From Aequorivita echinoideorum (lineage in GTDB: Bacteria > Bacteroidota > Bacteroidia > Flavobacteriales > Flavobacteriaceae): a stretch of 64,000 nucleotides of DNA. The stretch covers positions 186,001-250,000 of the forward strand of contig NZ_JAHCTB010000001.1 of assembly GCF_018476645.1 (NCBI RefSeq). Reading direction: 5' to 3'. Each line of letters begins with the position of its first letter. The stretch's first letter is position 1. The position numbers and the translations under genes are program-made. Shown piece by piece: positions 53,835 to 62,788 of the stretch. The notes beneath the pieces are model-generated. The model ran no database searches and had not been told where the DNA came from. It saw only the letters and a list, made by a program, of their open reading frames with translations.

Positions 53835-54746
53835 TTACGCAAATCTGCTCAAAATTAAAGAGGGATGAATCAAAACAATACTGAAAACCCCTGCAACAAT
53901 GATAAATTTCAATGTATTGTGAAGGACAACGTAGTGGATTTTCTTTTTTGAATTCCAAAGAATTATCATAAAAACTCCCAGCGCGGCAATGCTTCCGAAG
54001 AAATAGAAATCCATGTATCCTATTTCCTCACTAAATTTTGTAATGAGTAGAATGGTAGGCACAAGCGTGAGTAAAATTAGAGCACTCAACATTTGTTTGG
54101 AAACCTTTTCGCCGTACACCACGGGAATCGTTCTATACCCCAGTGCCAAATCGCCAGTAATATTTTCAAGATCCTTTACCAGCTCCCGCATCGAAATTAG
54201 TAAAAAAAGAAAAGTGGCATGGCCAAAAATTACAAGATCAAAATTTGAGTAGTGTATAAAAATCGCAAAAAATGGAATAACAGCGAGTATCGCGGCGGTT
54301 ATATTCCCTATAAACGGATATTTTTTTAGCTTATGCGAATAAAACCAAAGCGCAAAAATATAGATGGAAAAAAATAGTACAGCCCTAAATGAAACGTAAC
54401 TGGCAAAAATTACCGAAAGAAAATTGAGTATAAAATAAGCGGAAAGTTTGGTATGCTGGCTCACCAGTTTATCGAGCATGGTTTTTTGCGGCCTATTTAT
54501 TAAATCCTTCTCGCTATCATAAAAACTGTTTATAATGTACCCACTAGCGATTGCAGATGAAGATGCAAGTACGAGCATCAATAAATTAACATCCAGCAAA
54601 ACTTGCCGTACGGGCAAATCTGGAGCCAAAATAAATATGGATGTTAGATACTGGGCAATTACAATTATGAGAATATTATACCCACGAACAATTGAAAACA
54701 GACTGAAAAACTTAAGTAGAAAATGTTTTTGTTTTCTGCTCCACAT
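53835..54746 (-). CDS. UbiA family prenyltransferase (geranylgeranylglycerol-phosphate type)
   Basis: A 303-residue inner-membrane prenyltransferase with about eight or nine helices. The first Asp-rich motif is NSFYDSEKDLINRPQKTM (near residue 70) and the second ELVKDLENITGDLALGYRTIP (near residue 190), both needed for Mg-diphosphate binding. Bacteroidota copies are often annotated as geranylgeranylglycerol-phosphate geranylgeranyltransferase or as acting in quinone synthesis. It follows the mevalonate kinase-like gene by 48 bases, which fits isoprenoid use. Confidence 0.87.
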   Translation of the reverse strand: MWSRKQKHFLLKFFSLFSIVRGYNILIIVIAQYLTSIFILAPDLPVRQVLLDVNLLMLVLASSSAIASGYIINSFYDSEKDLINRPQKTMLDKLVSQHTKLSAYFILNFLSVIFASYVSFRAVLFFSIYIFALWFYSHKLKKYPFIGNITAAILAVIPFFAIFIHYSNFDLVIFGHATFLFLLISMRELVKDLENITGDLALGYRTIPVVYGEKVSKQMLSALILLTLVPTILLITKFSEEIGYMDFYFFGSIAALGVFMIILWNSKKKIHYVVLHNTLKFIIVAGVFSIVLIHPSLILSRFA

Positions 54747-54794
54747 GAATAAGAATTGAAATTTTTCAGATAAAAACTTGCGCTGCGGACTATC

Positions 54795-55733
54795 TTAAAA
54801 ATTGTAGACCACTTCCAGTTTGTAATTTTTCAGTGCTTTTTTGGCCTTGTCAATATCTTCGGTGAAACCCAGCATATATCCTCCGCCGCCACTGCCGCAA
54901 AGTTTTAGGTAATATGCGTTGCTGTCAATCCCTTTCTTCCAAAGTTTGTGGAATTCCGCAGGAATCATGGGCTTAAAGTTATCCAACACTACTTTTGAAA
55001 GTTGCTTAATGTTGCCGAAAAGGGATTTCACATCGCCTTTCAGAAAGTCATCCACGCACGCATCGGTATGTTTTACAAATTGATCTTTCAGCATATTTCT
55101 GAAACCTTCCTGTTTCATATTTTCCATAAAAAGCTGAACCATAGGTGCAGTTTCGCCTGTGCTTCCGCTATCCAATAAAAAGACTGCACTCTTTCCATTT
55201 TCGGTCTGTGAAGGAATGCCTGCTGGCTCAATATTATCGCTGGAATTGATAAGTATGGGCAAACTTAAATAACTGTTTAACGGATCCAACCCGGAAGATT
55301 TTCCGTGGAAAAAAGATTCCATCTCACCAAAAATAGCTTTCAGTTTCAAGAGTTTTTCTCGGGTAAGATTTTCCAAAATGGTAATTTTTTCTTTCGCATA
55401 TTGGTCGTAAATAGCGGCAACCAGTGCGCCACTACTGCCAACGCCATAACCCTGCGGAATGCTGGAATCAAAATAAAGTCCTTTTTCAATATCCGCATTC
55501 AAGCTTTCAAGATCAAAACGTACCAGTTCCGGTTTTTCTTGCTGAAGCGTTGATAAATGTGCTGCAAATCGCTTTAATCCTTCATTTGATTTATGCGTGG
55601 AAATAGTGTGGTGCTCATCAATTTTTAGGGCACCGTTGTAAAAATTATACGGAATGGAAAGCCCTTTTGAGTCTTTAATAATTCCATATTCTCCAAAAAG
55701 TAAAATCTTTGAATAAAATAAAGGTCCGCGCAT
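54795..55733 (-). CDS. GHMP kinase, mevalonate kinase-like
   Basis: A 312-residue cytosolic kinase of the GHMP superfamily. Motif 2 is PQGYGVGSSGALVAAIYD (near residue 90), motif 3 LCGSGGGGYMLGF at the C-terminus, and KILLFGEYGIIKDSKG at the N-terminus is the mevalonate kinase-type opening. Role inferred: phosphorylation of mevalonate (or phosphomevalonate) in the pathway whose decarboxylase is at 59223-60308. It is upstream of UbiA on the same strand. Confidence 0.88.
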   Translation of the reverse strand: MRGPLFYSKILLFGEYGIIKDSKGLSIPYNFYNGALKIDEHHTISTHKSNEGLKRFAAHLSTLQQEKPELVRFDLESLNADIEKGLYFDSSIPQGYGVGSSGALVAAIYDQYAKEKITILENLTREKLLKLKAIFGEMESFFHGKSSGLDPLNSYLSLPILINSSDNIEPAGIPSQTENGKSAVFLLDSGSTGETAPMVQLFMENMKQEGFRNMLKDQFVKHTDACVDDFLKGDVKSLFGNIKQLSKVVLDNFKPMIPAEFHKLWKKGIDSNAYYLKLCGSGGGGYMLGFTEDIDKAKKALKNYKLEVVYNF

Positions 55734-55968
55734 ATTGCAAGAGTTTATAGGGTAAAAATAGTTTTTTAACGTGTAAAAAACTATCCACGGCGCAAATATA
55801 CCATCTAATCACCTAATAATTTCCCTAAATTATTATAAATATGGCGGTAGCAATCAGCAACTTATTATTCAATATTTGAAATTTAAAACGCAGAAATAAC
55901 CTTCATTGAAGCGAACAATTTATTTGTATCTTTCCGTGAGTTTCAAGAAATAATTCATTTTTACTTGT

Positions 55969-58900
55969 ATGAATTCAGAAATCCGGAGCGCGTCAATTTT
56001 TGCTTTTTCTTTCTTTTTATTGAATTTTAGCACCCTTTTCTCACAAAATATTTCAACCGTAAAACAAATTCAAAAATTAATTGAACAGGACTCGCTGGCG
56101 AAAGCCAAAACTGAAGTTTCACAAAACATAGCCTATTTCAAAAAAGAGCAAAAATTTGATTCGCTTGTGAAATACATTCAGTTTGAGGGCAGTTTCAAAT
56201 TGAATAATGGCAACAAGCAATTGGCAATAAAAAAAGCCGAAGGCTTAGTTTCAGAAATAAAAAATTCCGGAGATAACCTTGCAATTAATGAAGCCTTTAA
56301 AGAATTATCCTGGATTTACGATCTCTCAGGAAATACCCAAAAAGCGTATGATATCGTCTTTGAAAGTTTGGAATATGCAAAAAAAATCAACGACCCACAG
56401 AGCACCGCGCTGGCTTCTACCTACTATAAATTGGGTTATTTGGCGGCCAATCTTGGCAATTTTCCCTTGGCCAATAAAAATTACCAGCAAGCACTGCAAC
56501 TTTTAAGAAAAACTGAAAAAAAGGATTTTGAATTTTACAATCAAATCTACAATGCCCTGGGCGGAATTAAATGGCAGGAAGCAAAACTGGACAGCGCAAA
56601 ATTTTATTTTGAAGCAGCGCTGAAAGTGCTCGAAAAAACGGACGGCGCAGATATTATGAACCAATACTATCGGCCGGCTCTCATCAAAATGAACCTTGCC
56701 GTACTGGGCAATGCCTTGGGAAAAAACAGGGAAGCGATAGAATATTCAGAAAAGGCGATTGCCGGTTTTCAGAAATACATTGAAAAATCAACCGATGAAG
56801 CCCGAATTTTAAAGGCGAAGGGAAATCTATTTATGTCCACCGATAATCTTGCGGCATTTTACAACACGCTGGGTGAATACGCCCGCTCCCAGCAATTGAT
56901 TGAACATTCTTATGAACAGAAGAAAAAATTTTATGAAAAAGGGGACATCAATCTTATTATTTCACAAATTATTCTCGCAGAAGCGAAAATTGCCAGCCGT
57001 GATTTTGAAGGTGCCGCAAAAAATGCAGATCAGGCGTTGCAATCCTTAAAAACCAGTCCGGGAGCCAATCTGTATTGGGAAGCGGCGGCGCTCTCCACTC
57101 GAGCCAATATTTACGAAATTGAAGGGGATATTGAAAACGCCGAAGCGTTTTATGAGAAAAGTGAGGCAACCTATAGAAAATCCCTCGACGGCTATCCTCA
57201 AGGATTTTTGGATAGTATGCTGGAACAATCGCTGTTTTATGCAAGCAACAACAAAGGCAAAAAAGCCCTTCAACTGGCAAACGAAATGTATGAAGCCACG
57301 CACACGGGCGATTATAAAAATACCATCCAGCAGTTTTACCACACGCTCAATTTGGCGCAAGTACACTATAAATTGAAGAATTATAAAGATGCGCTGCAAT
57401 TCAGCGAAGAAGCACTGAAATTCAATTCAGCGGCGGGTTTGGACGGCATCAGCACCACGGATTCCATTTTGGGGCAATACCGAAAACCCATGGCGCTTCT
57501 TATAAATGCTTCGGCAAAATATTATCTAGAAAAAAATAAATCTGAAGTTTTTCTGAAAGAACTTTTGAAATCCCTGGAAGATGGAATTTCAATTTTGGAC
57601 CAACGGAAAAAGGTGGTAAACAATCAAGAAGATGTAAAATTATTGATTGCTGAAAATGAAGAACTTCTCAATTTTGCCAAAAAAATTCGGCTGAAGCTTT
57701 TTGAAATCACTAAAGAGGAAAAATACCTCGACAAAGTAATCGCCCTTCACGAATCCAGTATTTACAGTCGCATCAGGTCCCGACTCAACCTGCGCGATAA
57801 TATTGCCTTTAATAATATTCCGCAGAAAATTTTGACACGAGAGCAAAACCTAAAATCGGGCCTTACCACCGCGCTTGACGGTCCCGGAAATGGACTTTTA
57901 AATTATTTTGAAATTTCAAGGCAATGGAATTCCTTTTTGGATTCCTTGCGGCGCGAGTATCCCAAATATTATAAAATGCGCTACGCAACGCTGGAGGAGC
58001 CCATTGCAGACCTTCAGCAAAATATACCCACAAACACAACGGTAATTCGCTATTTATTTATTGAGGATGATTTATACGCCTTTGTGGTTTCGGCAAATGC
58101 GAAGCAGATTTTCAAATTGGTTTACGAGCCGATTAAAAACCACATCGCCGCACTTCAGCAAAGTAATTTCAGCACCACCCAGAGCAGAACATTATTGTAT
58201 GAATTGTACAGGGCGCTCTTCCACCCCATTGAAAAAGCGGTGCGCACCAAAAAGATTATCATTTTCCCGGATCGCGACCTTTTCAATTTGAGCTTTGAGA
58301 CGTTGACGCCCAAACCGCTAAAAAACTTTCAGGAATTTGCAACCAACAGCCTTTTGGCGAAGTATGATATTTCATATAATTTCAGCCTATTGCTGTATAA
58401 AGATATGCGGGCAGAAAAGAATTTTTCAGAAAAATATATCGCGTTTGCCCCCGGCTTCAACCATCAAATGAAGCAGAAGTACCAGCAGAGCGTGATCGAT
58501 TCCTCGAAAATGGATAAAAGCTACCTTACCTTGCTTCCGCAGCCTTTCAGTGAAGATTTGGTAAAGCAATATGCCAAAATTTTCAATGGCGAATATTTTA
58601 TAAATGAAAATGCATCCAAGCAACATTTTATTGATAATGCGAGGGAACACAGAATTATCCACATTGGCACGCACGCCGAAAGCAATAATTTGAGCCCGGA
58701 ACTTAGCCGACTTATTTTTGCGAAAGACTACGAAAGTGGCAATGCATATGATGAAAATTCGCTGTATTCGTACGAGATTTACAACATCAACCTTTCCAGC
58801 AATCTCGCCATATTAACGGCCTGCGAGACCGGAAAACCTACCTACCAAGCCGGCGAGGGAATGATTAGCCTATCGCACGCATTTAATTATGCAGGCAGCG

Positions 58901-59208
58901 AAAGCATCTTGACCAGCCTTTGGGAAATTGACGAACAGTCCAGCGCAAAAATTGTCAAACTTTTTTATGAAAACCTTGCGGACGGAATGCCGAAAGATGA
59001 AGCTTTACGAAAAGCAAAACTGGATTACATTGCGACCGCGCAGGGCCGCACCTCAGCGCCGCAATACTGGGCAGGCTTGGTATTGATTGGCGACACCTCA
59101 CCCATAGATTTAAGCCGTGGATTAGATTGGTGGTGGTATGCCCTGGCAGCAATCGTGGGAATCAGTCTGCTTATTTTTCTACTTCAAAACAGAAAACGAA
59201 CTTTTTAA
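55969..59208 (+). CDS. exported TPR-CHAT domain protein with C-terminal membrane anchor
   Basis: A 1079-residue protein. A signal peptide (SIFAFSFFLLNFSTLFSQN) precedes about eight TPR motifs (residues 60-480) and a helical linker. The C-terminal CHAT domain (about 690-1045) is a caspase-like peptidase with His902 in IIHIGTHAES and Cys952 in LTACETGKPTYQAGEGM. It ends in a transmembrane helix (WWWYALAAIVGISLLIFLL, about 1050-1069) and a short basic tail. The catalytic dyad seems intact, so it may cut a partner protein in the periplasm. It is a lone gene between mevalonate pathway genes. Target unknown. Confidence 0.88.
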   Translation: MNSEIRSASIFAFSFFLLNFSTLFSQNISTVKQIQKLIEQDSLAKAKTEVSQNIAYFKKEQKFDSLVKYIQFEGSFKLNNGNKQLAIKKAEGLVSEIKNSGDNLAINEAFKELSWIYDLSGNTQKAYDIVFESLEYAKKINDPQSTALASTYYKLGYLAANLGNFPLANKNYQQALQLLRKTEKKDFEFYNQIYNALGGIKWQEAKLDSAKFYFEAALKVLEKTDGADIMNQYYRPALIKMNLAVLGNALGKNREAIEYSEKAIAGFQKYIEKSTDEARILKAKGNLFMSTDNLAAFYNTLGEYARSQQLIEHSYEQKKKFYEKGDINLIISQIILAEAKIASRDFEGAAKNADQALQSLKTSPGANLYWEAAALSTRANIYEIEGDIENAEAFYEKSEATYRKSLDGYPQGFLDSMLEQSLFYASNNKGKKALQLANEMYEATHTGDYKNTIQQFYHTLNLAQVHYKLKNYKDALQFSEEALKFNSAAGLDGISTTDSILGQYRKPMALLINASAKYYLEKNKSEVFLKELLKSLEDGISILDQRKKVVNNQEDVKLLIAENEELLNFAKKIRLKLFEITKEEKYLDKVIALHESSIYSRIRSRLNLRDNIAFNNIPQKILTREQNLKSGLTTALDGPGNGLLNYFEISRQWNSFLDSLRREYPKYYKMRYATLEEPIADLQQNIPTNTTVIRYLFIEDDLYAFVVSANAKQIFKLVYEPIKNHIAALQQSNFSTTQSRTLLYELYRALFHPIEKAVRTKKIIIFPDRDLFNLSFETLTPKPLKNFQEFATNSLLAKYDISYNFSLLLYKDMRAEKNFSEKYIAFAPGFNHQMKQKYQQSVIDSSKMDKSYLTLLPQPFSEDLVKQYAKIFNGEYFINENASKQHFIDNAREHRIIHIGTHAESNNLSPELSRLIFAKDYESGNAYDENSLYSYEIYNINLSSNLAILTACETGKPTYQAGEGMISLSHAFNYAGSESILTSLWEIDEQSSAKIVKLFYENLADGMPKDEALRKAKLDYIATAQGRTSAPQYWAGLVLIGDTSPIDLSRGLDWWWYALAAIVGISLLIFLLQNRKRTF

Positions 59209-59222
59209 TTTTGAATTTTGAA

Positions 59223-60308
59223 CTATGAATTCTGAATTATTCCAGCACCGAAGCCAACCTCGTCCTCAATAAACTCTCCATTTTTGCAGAAGGGTGCCAA
59301 TTCGTTTTTAATAAATTCCAGCACCATTTCCTTTTCAGATTTTGGATAGAGCACGTGCGCGTTTGCCCCGGCATCCAGCGTAAAGCTAACGTTGCTGTTA
59401 TTCGCTTTGCGGAATTTCCAAATGCGGTTGATAATTTCCAGCGTGTTAGGCTTCATCAAAATGAAATACGGCATGGAGCTCATCATCATAGCGTGCAGCG
59501 TAAGGGCTTCGCTTTCCACGATTTTTATAAATTCTGAAAGATCGCCCGTTTCAAGAACAGGAATCAATTTTGAAAGATTTTCATTTGCCTGCGTAAAACG
59601 TTGCGCGGCAAATGGGTGGTTTTCCATTAAATTATGCCCCACGGTACTGCTTACCTGTTTTTCGCCTTTGTCCACAAGCAGTATTGTATCTTGATAATTT
59701 TCAAAGTTTTTGTGGATTTTAGCTTGAAATGTTGTTCCGAAAAGATTGCTGCTACCCTCCACTTTGGGGTGTTCGCCCCAAACTACCAATGGCCCTTCAA
59801 TGCTTCGGCACGCGCTACCGGAACCTAAACGGGCTATAAAGGATGCCTTTTTCAGTATTTCACGTGCAGTCAAGGCATTTTTATTTTCCATTTCAACCAA
59901 GCAAAGTGCTAAAGCGCTCATTCCGCTTGCGGAGGAGGCGATGCCGCTGCTGTGCGGAAAACTGTTGGATGTCTCAATTTTAAATTTATAATCCTTCAAA
60001 AAAGGGAGGTATTTTTCTATCCGTTCAAAGAATTTTTTGATTTTCGGCTCAAAGGAAATTTCCCTTTTCCCGTCCAGAAAAACTTCAAAATGAAAATCAG
60101 TTGACCGCTTTATTTTTTCGTAGGAAAGTTTGGTGACCGTATGGCATTTGCTCAACGTAAAACTGATGGATGCGTTCATGGGCAACTGTTCGCCGTGTTT
60201 TCCCCAATATTTTACTAGGGCAATGTTGCTTGGCGATTGGTAGGTTACGCTTCCATTTGCTAGCGGTCGCAGTTTTTCAATTGATGGCAAAAAATCCTTT
60301 TCAGTCAT
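59223..60308 (-). CDS. mvaD: diphosphomevalonate decarboxylase
   Basis: A 361-residue GHMP-fold enzyme that turns diphosphomevalonate into isopentenyl diphosphate. Motifs: SPSNIALVKYWGKHGEQLP near residue 25, SSGIASSASGMSALALCL near residue 125, GSGSACRSIEGPLVVWG, and DAGANAHVLYP at the end. The ATG at 60306-60308 (MTEKDFLPSIEK) is used; the open frame continues 28 codons further but lacks family-like sequence. Together with the mevalonate kinase-like gene this shows the mevalonate route of isoprenoid synthesis, known in Flavobacteria. Confidence 0.92.
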   Translation of the reverse strand: MTEKDFLPSIEKLRPLANGSVTYQSPSNIALVKYWGKHGEQLPMNASISFTLSKCHTVTKLSYEKIKRSTDFHFEVFLDGKREISFEPKIKKFFERIEKYLPFLKDYKFKIETSNSFPHSSGIASSASGMSALALCLVEMENKNALTAREILKKASFIARLGSGSACRSIEGPLVVWGEHPKVEGSSNLFGTTFQAKIHKNFENYQDTILLVDKGEKQVSSTVGHNLMENHPFAAQRFTQANENLSKLIPVLETGDLSEFIKIVESEALTLHAMMMSSMPYFILMKPNTLEIINRIWKFRKANNSNVSFTLDAGANAHVLYPKSEKEMVLEFIKNELAPFCKNGEFIEDEVGFGAGIIQNS

Positions 60309-60835
60309 GTTTTCTTTTTTAATAGCCCTACAAGGCCGCCATCGGCGATAGTTGCAGGATATGTAGGTTTCTTCAAGATTACCTTGAACCAAACCTTGCG
60401 GTTGACAAAAATAAGGTCTTTTTAAATTAAACTGATGACAATTTTAAACGCATCCCGATGCCCTAGTGCAAACCCCTAATGTAAATTCCACTAATCTATA
60501 AAACCCTGCCGATGGCCCCATTACATATTTTGAGGATTATAAAGATGCGGTCCCGTAAGGCGGGGATGGGGGAAGTCCAAAAGCCCTTTCAAGATATTGA
60601 AAGGGCTTTTTTATTGGGATTTTCGCTAAATCTTACCAACTTAAAAAAAGCCAGAAAACCTAATTGGGAAAAAGAACAAACTGCTGACTAAAAGCGAAAC
60701 TCTTGAGGAGATAATGCAGGAGTTGATGATTTGTTTATATTTGGAAATGACTGGAAAGAATTTTTGCTTTATGGTTGGTAGGTTTTTAATCTTAATGTTA
60801 TTTAGATATATCTTGTGTATAATACAAGTAAAAGG
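60309..60835. other. gene-poor stretch with a GC-rich structured segment and a terminator
   Basis: A 527-base gap, longest in the window. It holds no convincing gene. 60309-60392 continues the mvaD frame without homology. 60540-60576 is a GC-rich patch (CCCGTAAGGCGGGGATGGGGG) in AT-rich surroundings, followed directly by the strong hairpin at 60579-60610; this might be the 3' end of a small RNA or a gene remnant. A short frame from 60561 (about 45 codons) does not look coding. Confidence 0.4.
60577..60614. terminator. strong intrinsic terminator, possibly bidirectional
   Basis: Perfect 14-bp stem AAAAGCCCTTTCAA / TTGAAAGGGCTTTT (60579-60592 and 60597-60610), loop GATA, T run on the right and A run on the left. 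No gene ends within 200 bases to the left on the + strand, so it may end an unannotated transcript. Confidence 0.75.
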
Positions 60836-61273
60836 ATGTTATTTAGGACAATCATATTTTTAATCATAATAATATCAGGTTGTAATGGAACCAAAACTGT
60901 ATCTGCGCATTTAACATTTCCTGAATTAAAAATTGAAAATGAAAGATATGATAGGCTTATTTTAGATAGAAAGCCCGAATACGGATATAGTGGAAAAGAT
61001 GGATGTGTGGTTATGAGAGAAATCTCTATGAATATAACCGAGCTGAGCAATGGTAAATTCATAATTGGACAAGTATACGATTCCGAAAACAAAACCCCAC
61101 TCTTAAATGCAGGCATAATCTTTTCTGTAAACCGTAATGGAATAATTAATACGATTGAAACTTTATCCGATAAAAATGGAATGTTCTATACTGAATTTGA
61201 CGGAAAATTAAAAAATATAATTGTTGCACGTGTCGCTTATAGAACTTTAAAAATTGATTTTGACAAACTGTAA
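60836..61273 (+). CDS. lipoprotein with carboxypeptidase-regulatory-like fold, hypothetical
   Basis: A 145-residue protein with a short lipoprotein signal (FRTIIFLIIIISGC, Cys16). The second half (GQVYDSENKTPLLNAGIIF, SDKNGMFYTEFDGKLKNI) looks like a carboxypeptidase-regulatory-like beta-sandwich, common at the surface of Bacteroidota. The start at ATG 60836 is preceded by AAAGG, a weak ribosome site, and is better than the GTG at 60815. Function not known. It begins a cluster of small accessory genes. Confidence 0.68.
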   Translation: MLFRTIIFLIIIISGCNGTKTVSAHLTFPELKIENERYDRLILDRKPEYGYSGKDGCVVMREISMNITELSNGKFIIGQVYDSENKTPLLNAGIIFSVNRNGIINTIETLSDKNGMFYTEFDGKLKNIIVARVAYRTLKIDFDKL

Positions 61274-61388
61274 AAGCTACATACGCCGCAATTAAAAACC
61301 ACCATAACGATGTTCTAAAGCCTGGTGACATTATATCCAAATCTTCAAGATAATTACAGGCAGACTTAAGCGCTTAACAATTATTTAT

Positions 61389-61697
61389 ATGCATCACAGA
61401 AATAAATCGTACATAAAATTATCAGAATCAGTTCATAAAGCTGTTGTTCGTTGGGATCCTTTAGCACTTATATCTTTAGGAGCAGTAAAAGATGAATATG
61501 ATGTTATTGAGAATAGATTCCTAAGCGGACTAATAAACTCAGAATCTAATGATATTATCATCGAAAAAGTTAAGCTAAGCCTTGAATACTTGGGAATTGA
61601 TTTAAAATACTTGGAATCTGAAAAAGAAATGGAATTGGAGGCCGATATAAGAAAAATACTTTCTGAACTAAAAAAGCATACGTTCAACAATAAATAA
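61389..61697 (+). CDS. small hypothetical protein, DUF1871-like
   Basis: A 102-residue cytosolic protein. The segment VRWDPLALISLGAVKDEYDVIENRF resembles the WDP...EYD signature of the DUF1871 family, small helical proteins that I recall near immunity or stress genes. No catalytic motif. It lies 115 bases after the lipoprotein gene and 25 before the next small gene. Family link by motif only. Confidence 0.6.
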   Translation: MHHRNKSYIKLSESVHKAVVRWDPLALISLGAVKDEYDVIENRFLSGLINSESNDIIIEKVKLSLEYLGIDLKYLESEKEMELEADIRKILSELKKHTFNNK

Positions 61698-61722
61698 AAG
61701 TTACAATACAAAATATATAAAT

Positions 61723-62082
61723 ATGAGCCACAGGATATTTTTAAAGTCTAAACCGGGATTACGCGTCGAGAGACTCTCTGAAAACCTCTGGTCAGCTCAA
61801 TCTAAAGTTCATAATTTGTTTATCACTCCAAAAATTGAATTTAGTGTTGACGTTAAAAACCAAATAAAAATAAAAAAATACGACGTGCTTAAACCAGCAT
61901 TAATTTATTCCATATTATTCGCTGCAATATTTTTAATTTTAGACTTCCTTTCTGAATCAAGTTTAGCAAATGGCCTCGGATATTTAATTTTGGGAAGTAG
62001 TATATTTTATTTTGGAATTATGTCATTACTGATTTTCATTGTAAAAGTTCGAATTCAAAAGCAATTGAATAATAAAAGTTAA
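61723..62082 (+). CDS. small hypothetical membrane protein
   Basis: A 119-residue protein with two transmembrane segments in the second half (about residues 60-78 and 84-106) and a basic N-terminal 50 residues. No similarity recognised. It is 25 bases after the DUF1871-like gene and probably co-transcribed with it. Confidence 0.55.
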   Translation: MSHRIFLKSKPGLRVERLSENLWSAQSKVHNLFITPKIEFSVDVKNQIKIKKYDVLKPALIYSILFAAIFLILDFLSESSLANGLGYLILGSSIFYFGIMSLLIFIVKVRIQKQLNNKS

Positions 62083-62272
62083 AAAACATTTCCTTGCTGT
62101 ATATCTGAAATTACTTCGTCACAAAACCTCTGGAGCATATCTTTAAATCTTCCCGAAAATCCTCGCTACAAAAAACTGCTCTTAGCCGAAAACTTAACCC
62201 ATAATTTTCCGCCCTCCCCAAAACTCAATTTTTTTCCATAGCTTAGCGTACGTCGTTTAAAACATCCCAACC

Positions 62273-62686
62273 ATGAAAAAACTATACGTTCTATTCGCAT
62301 TCATCCTCATCACGGTAGCTGCTAACAGCCAGTCCATTTCAGAAAAGGAGCTTATGGGCGTTTGGCAGGTCACCTCCGTTACCAGCGCTTCCCAAAATCC
62401 CAACCAGGCACAGCTTATTGCCGGGTTACAACGTGCAACGATGTACTTCAAAAACGACCATACTTTTGAGTTCAACAGCTACAGCACCAATCCCACTCTT
62501 GCGTCATTTATTGAAAACACCCAAAACAGCCAGTGGAAGTACGATGCCAATTTGCAAACGGTAGCCATAGGAACCGCGGAAAATAACTATTCCGCAATGA
62601 TTATAAAAGTGAGAAAGCAAAACGGAAAAGTGAGTTTCCTTCTTCAGGAAACTAACGTGGAGTTACAGGTAATAAAACCGGAATGA
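62273..62686 (+). CDS. exported lipocalin-like hypothetical protein
   Basis: A 137-residue protein with signal peptide (LYVLFAFILITVAANSQ). The part ELMGVWQVTSVTSASQNPN and TMYFKNDHTFEFNSYSTNP is the opening of lipocalin-like domains of Bacteroidota, which start with 'GxW' and bind small hydrophobic ligands. Periplasmic. Standing alone, 190 bases after the small membrane gene. Ligand unknown. Confidence 0.7.
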   Translation: MKKLYVLFAFILITVAANSQSISEKELMGVWQVTSVTSASQNPNQAQLIAGLQRATMYFKNDHTFEFNSYSTNPTLASFIENTQNSQWKYDANLQTVAIGTAENNYSAMIIKVRKQNGKVSFLLQETNVELQVIKPE

Positions 62687-62730
62687 TACTTAGATACCAG
62701 CATCAAAAATTTATTAACGTTAAATTGTTC

Positions 62731-62758
62731 TTTAAAACGTTTTAAAAAGATATTTTTG
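62731..62758 (+). promoter_or_regulatory. -7 box and palindrome before the choice-of-anchor L gene
   Basis: A perfect -7 box TATTTTTG (62751-62758) lies 30 bases before the ATG. The 16-bp palindrome TTTAAAACGTTTTAAA (62731-62746) sits where the -33 box would be; no good TTTG is seen. Moderate support only. Confidence 0.45.
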
Positions 62759-62788
62759 CCGCGCTTAAAAAGAAAGGTTACGTTTTAA

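Noticed and set aside
60561-60708. Short open frame over the GC-rich patch and terminator
   Set aside because: It runs through a perfect terminator hairpin, has no similarity and no ribosome site.
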